NCBI GenBank assembly: GCA_019648995.1
Contig: BLXT01006012.1
Location: forward strand, 1,012,258-1,035,804
Origin: Plakobranchus ocellatus
Lineage: Eukaryota > Mollusca > Gastropoda > Plakobranchidae
DNA length: 23,547 bases
Direction of reading: 5' to 3'
How positions within the stretch are numbered: the stretch's first letter is position 1; each line of letters opens with the position of its first letter. Of the stretch, positions 19,997-23,547 are shown piece after piece. Below the pieces are notes generated by a model. It was not told where the DNA came from and made no database searches. It was given only the letters and a program-made list of their open reading frames with translations. The position numbers were made by a program, and so were the translations under genes.

Positions 19997-21125
19997 CAAT
20001 TCTAATTTGAAGTCATATGCATATTCATTGTTATATAGAATTGAGATTTCACAGGTTCTCAGCCATTTCGGTCGTTCATTTTTGTACAGAAAAATCGAAT
20101 TTGTACTGTGTCGTGACCAGGAGTCTACATTGCGTGCAAGAAGTGCCTAATATTTTTAGCTCGCCCAACTTCCTGAGAAGGAATATCTTCACTCTTTTTT
20201 TTCTCGTCCCACCACCAGTCTTGAATCGAAATTTTTGTCTCACATACCACCAGATCGCGTGCGATAAGTCTGAGATTGACTAATCACTTCTTTTATGTTC
20301 CGGTTTTCCCCGACTTGAATTTACAATCTGAGTAAGATTCTGTTTATTGTCTGAATGTTTACAACCGTAGTCACTGATGTTAATACTTTAGTTTGCCCTG
20401 TTGGATAAGAAACAATAACACATTAATTTGTAGGCCGGGGTGAAATGTATAATTGTACGGAAAGCGATTGTAACGAGATCTGCTGTATTTCGTCATTGAA
20501 ACGTGTGTGGGCAATGTATTTTAGATAGCAATTTGTAGTGGAAATTTGTTATTTTTTGAAGCTGTTACCTATCTAATCAAAATTTAAAAATCTAATATTT
20601 AAAAGGAAATAATCGTTAAGGCCATGATCAAAATGTTTGATAGGCTTGGCTAGGTAAATGCTTGCACATTGTGAGTTTAATTGTGCTTGTGGAAAATGAA
20701 AACATTTATTTTCAGTGAAACAAAATTTATAGCAAGAGAAGAAAAAATAATACAAATGCCGCATGAGAAAAATCTTTGTTAATGCTTAGTTTACTTTTAA
20801 AACGGAAGGATTCATAACTCTTTTTCAAATTTGAAAAACCAACATTAAATAGAGAATAAATCAGATTCATTTGAACATGATCAAAACAACACCAGTGGTA
20901 AAACCGAAATGTCTCTCAAAAGCATATTAAACGATAGATATTTATTGAGGAAGATACAAAGTCAAATATCATTCCATATCTAGCATCTTTTCTTATTGAA
21001 CGTCACCTATTTCCACATTCCAGTAGCGTTTCTTAGATTGCTCCTCGTACTCATGAGTAGCAAACGGGAATACAAATTCAAGTAATCTTGTTCTCTTTTT
21101 ATAGTTATTGATTTAGGAGATAAGC
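19997..21125. other. Non-coding stretch, nothing firm
   Basis: Overlapping plus frames at 19929-20283 carry no known motif. Their G+C is slightly raised at 20060-20280. Beyond 20290 the DNA is AT-rich with no frame worth calling. Confidence 0.5.
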
Positions 21126-21128
21126 AGA

Positions 21129-21342
21129 ACATCCTACCTCAAACGAGATTCGTCAGCTTATGAATCTCAGCGATTTGATCCCGGATCCGCCAGCAAATTT
21201 ATTCTTACAAGACTACAAGCACAATTTGATTGCTGTCAGTAGGAAGAGAAATGTGTTGAGGAATATGAGGGAAAATCCCTTTGTTTCAATTAGGATTTGT
21301 TCCTTATTAGATTTTGAGAGAACAATAGCAACTGTGATTTGA
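21129..21342 (+). other. Coding-like open frame, unidentified
   Basis: From a stop just upstream, the frame reads through SNEIRQLMNLSDLIPDPP and LFLQDYKHNLIAVSRKR to TGA at 21340-21342. The internal ATG is at 21160. A possible acceptor TTTAG or AAGCAG precedes it near 21115-21128. A second plus frame is open over the same DNA (YESQRFDPGSASKF), so the true frame, if any, is unclear. No family recognised; AATAAA follows near 21343. Confidence 0.2.
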
Positions 21343-21344
21343 CA

Positions 21345-22036
21345 ATAAAACCATAGTAGCGTGTAAACGTGGGTCTTGAGTTATGCTATAAAGATTTATG
21401 AGAAACTTCACAGTGAGCTCATGTACTTATAGATTTCCTGATCGCTCATACTAAATTTCCATATGCTTGCTAATAATTAAACACAATTCGTTTTACAGAG
21501 TTCCTTTCCTTTTGCTGAATAAGGTCTTGTGTGATAACTTCAAAGACTGACACCTCGCTATATTCACATACACACACATTATATGACAACCTGAGAGTAA
21601 GAGTTGGAGAAAAATTGTATAAGATTGCATGTACATTTGCTGCTTGGACAAAAGAAAATCCAAAAAGTAATCTATTGATCACACAAAGATAATAGAGTTG
21701 ATAAGTTGAAGTTTCAATTTTCATTAAACTAATAATTACTGCGTAATACTAACTGCATAACTTAGCGTTTTTTTTCTTTTTATATATATATTCTTTTATT
21801 TCTTAAATAAATGATTTAAAATTGCATCATCGTAATAAGCATTGCAAATCTTTGTTGTTATCGCTTATAACTACAGTTCAAAGTAGTAGCAATACAACTT
21901 ATAAAAAAAAAACAAAAAACGCTTTCAGATTGTTCTAGGTGTATTGTGTTCAACAGGCTATCACATTTTGACTCTTTTTATGGTCAACTGTCAAGAATCA
22001 CCTTAAGCAAGTAAGCATAGTAAAGTGAGATAACTA
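21345..22036. other. AT-rich stretch, nothing seen
   Basis: No gene. Short TA and T runs at about 21764-21792, and A9/A6 runs near 21903-21920. The 84-codon minus frame at 21470-21724 has no motif. Confidence 0.55.
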
Positions 22037-22097
<61 letters not shown>

Positions 22098-22106
22098 ATA
22101 TATATT
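22037..22106. repeat. TC then TA microsatellite
   Basis: TC run interrupted once by TATC near 22063, ending at about 22092, then GTATATATATAT to 22106. Confidence 0.96.
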
Positions 22107-23097
22107 TAGTGAAAAATTGGCCAAAAAGAATATGGGCGTGTGTAGATGGTTTACCTATAAAAAGATATGACTAAAGAAGAAGACTTCGGACTGTCTCTAT
22201 TTTTTTTTTTTTTAAAGAAAGGCAACACAAATTAAGTCCTAATAAATTTAAAGCTTTATTTTCGATTTCTGGACCCGAATAACAACTTTCCAAAAAAAAA
22301 CTATTTTCTTTAAAGAAAGCTGTAACGAGGTGAAATAACAAGAGCTCAAGTATTTAAGTAGGAACCCAAATGCGGAATATTCAGACAAAGGGCGTTATTT
22401 TCTCTTCCTCTGTACGCCCTAAAGTAGTTACTAAGAGACAAAAAAAAAGTATTTTGCTGTGTCTGCTCTTGAATGACTTTGGAAGGCCAGACCTAGCATA
22501 AGAAAAAGGCATGTTTAGACGATCTCGTATTTGGACACAATGAGCCATTTATGGTAGGGAAATACGTTAGGGAACTAGGGAGCGAGAGGGAGAAAGAGAC
22601 AGAGAGGAAAAGAGAGGCAGAATGAAAAAGGCGTATCTAGAAACAGAGAGAGATTGAAAAACACACATAGACATATTCAAACCATGAAAGAGATAGCCTT
22701 GGAGATATGGAAAGCGAAAGATAGATTTTAAAGTATAAACAATGGCAATAGAGATATTAAATGAAAATATAAACAATGGAACTTTGGTCTTATTTTCAAA
22801 AAGGCACAGTTGGAAAGAGGTGCAACGTTACATATTGTTTTTTTTTTACCTATATTGATTGGTACATGAACGAAACTGAAGCATTTTTGCCTTAGAAAAC
22901 GGCGAGAGATTATGTATAATGTAAGCCTATAAGTTGAACATAAAAAATTCTTGGTTTTAAAGTACATCAACCTAAGTAAAATGAATTTTGTTAAAACACT
23001 GCAAAGTAATATCAACAGTATATTTGTCTATCTCTCTTGAAATATTTACTGCTTTGTTGAACATTTATTCAACTTTTCAATGAAATAACATGTTTAG
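22107..23097. other. Non-coding stretch with inverted repeat and purine tract
   Basis: No supportable gene. AGGGCGT (22389-22395) and ACGCCCT (22414-22420) form a 7-bp inverted repeat with an 18-nt loop. An impure GA-rich tract covers about 22575-22660 and gives Ser/Leu-rich frames on the minus strand. Poly-T occurs at about 22200-22214 and 22838-22847. Confidence 0.55.
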
Positions 23098-23177
23098 CAT
23101 CTAAATCGTACATCCTAAGTCTTCAGACATTGACTTAACCCAATTTTTAGTGATCTAACTGGGTTAAAATTTAGATG
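23098..23177. repeat. Nested inverted repeat
   Basis: Outer arms CATCTAAAT (23098-23106) and ATTTAGATG (23169-23177) are perfect complements. Inner arms TTAACCCA (23135-23142) and TGGGTTAA (23160-23167) are also perfect, around a 17-nt loop. Two concentric perfect pairs in 80 bp suggest a hairpin-forming remnant, possibly of a small palindromic element, but no target-site duplication or terminal motif was identified. Confidence 0.6.
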
Positions 23178-23259
23178 TTAATGATACATCGTGAAAGACC
23201 TTTTATAAAAATCAACAAGATCATCAAATTGTTCACTGTCTTCTCAATCTTGTCGATGC

Positions 23260-23490
23260 TTAAATTCTACAATTTGAAATCTTTCTTGTGCCACTTTCTG
23301 TTAGTCTGCTTCTTATTTGTGCAGTTCTTCTCATGACGCTGTACATTGGATCTATTTCCTCTTCATGGACAGTGTCAGAAAGACGTTCTAACTGAATGGG
23401 ACCTTGATGGTCAGGTAGATTTACATAGTTATCGCATATCAAAATACATTCTTTTTGGGGTAATAAATGTCGCACAAGGCAGCGTTCGAC

Positions 23491-23547
<57 letters not shown>
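23260..23547 (-). CDS. Right-edge open frame, possible terminal exon
   Basis: On the minus strand the frame is open from the window edge to TAA at 23260-23262 (96 codons). The first part is GA-repeat translation (Glu-Arg). The non-repeat part, about 77 residues, looks protein-like: CLVRHLLPQKECILICDNYV, then NLPDHQGPIQLERL, HEEEIDPMYSVMRRTAQIRSR and a basic tail ending CRI. The HEEEIDPMY-to-RSR segment, written in two pieces as HEEEIDPMYSVM and RRTAQIRSR, could be a charged helix. An AATAAA on the same strand (23064-23069) lies about 190 bp past the stop, as in a 3' UTR. Upstream GA repeats give no pyrimidine tract for an acceptor, so the exon would have to extend beyond the window. Family not recognised. 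Confidence 0.33.
23497..23547. repeat. TC microsatellite at window edge
   Basis: Pure TC of at least 25 units running off the window. Read on the minus strand it is the GA repeat that opens the edge frame. Confidence 0.97.

Noticed and set aside
20255..20285. Possible SINE tail (GTCTGAGATTGAC)
   Set aside because: Only this short word resembles the family tail CCTGAGATCACC and the flanks do not align.
23474..23492. Box B-like word CGTTCGACCC
   Set aside because: No box A or tRNA-like context upstream on either strand.
1..23547. CRISPR array, operon, phage or plasmid features
   Set aside because: No spaced direct repeats of CRISPR type, no dense gene packing and no ribosome-binding-site pattern; the repeats here are eukaryotic simple sequences and retroposons.

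Overview
This window looks like a stretch of an AT-rich animal nuclear genome, roughly one third G+C by eye. The signs are many microsatellites, poly-T runs, a tRNA-derived SINE family with target-site duplications, and a decayed non-LTR (LINE) retrotransposon. I see no bacterial-style gene packing, rRNA, CRISPR array or intact tRNA gene. The repeat style fits a marine invertebrate, perhaps a mollusc, but that is inference and not shown by the sequence. Most of the window reads as intergenic or intronic DNA.

Layout, left to right. A compound TAA/ATAA array fills 1-240. A 5'-truncated minus-strand SINE lies at 1214-1361 and a plus-strand copy at 2780-2938, both with 9-bp duplications. A long pyrimidine tract covers 4292-4404. 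A CpG-rich patch at 5562-5890 leads into an old SINE at 5892-6035. The best SINE copy (8600-8786) has intact A and B boxes and a perfect 13-bp target-site duplication. A second, unrelated tRNA-like segment follows at 9441-9540, then large ATT and TA arrays. About 3 kb of featureless AT-rich DNA precedes a CT array at 12807-12896. Next, on the minus strand, come the C-terminal remnant of a LINE reverse transcriptase (13008-13264), an unidentified coding-like frame (13336-13506), a short Cys-rich frame (14040-14156) and the best candidate cellular exon (14870-14939, 70 bp, G+C-rich, flanked by good splice sites). The right part holds two SINE relics (16780-16867 and 17661-17773), a 40-bp tandem duplication, a compound TTC/TC/TA array, a canonical G-quadruplex motif and several small inverted repeats. 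At the right edge a minus-strand open frame (23260-23547) runs off the window.

No complete gene can be supported. If a host gene is present, its exons are most likely on the minus strand (14870-14939 and perhaps 23260-23547), with the rest being intron or flank full of repeats. I see no convincing evidence of a new biological system. The best leads are the SINE family, the 70-bp exon candidate, the right-edge frame and the G-quadruplex.
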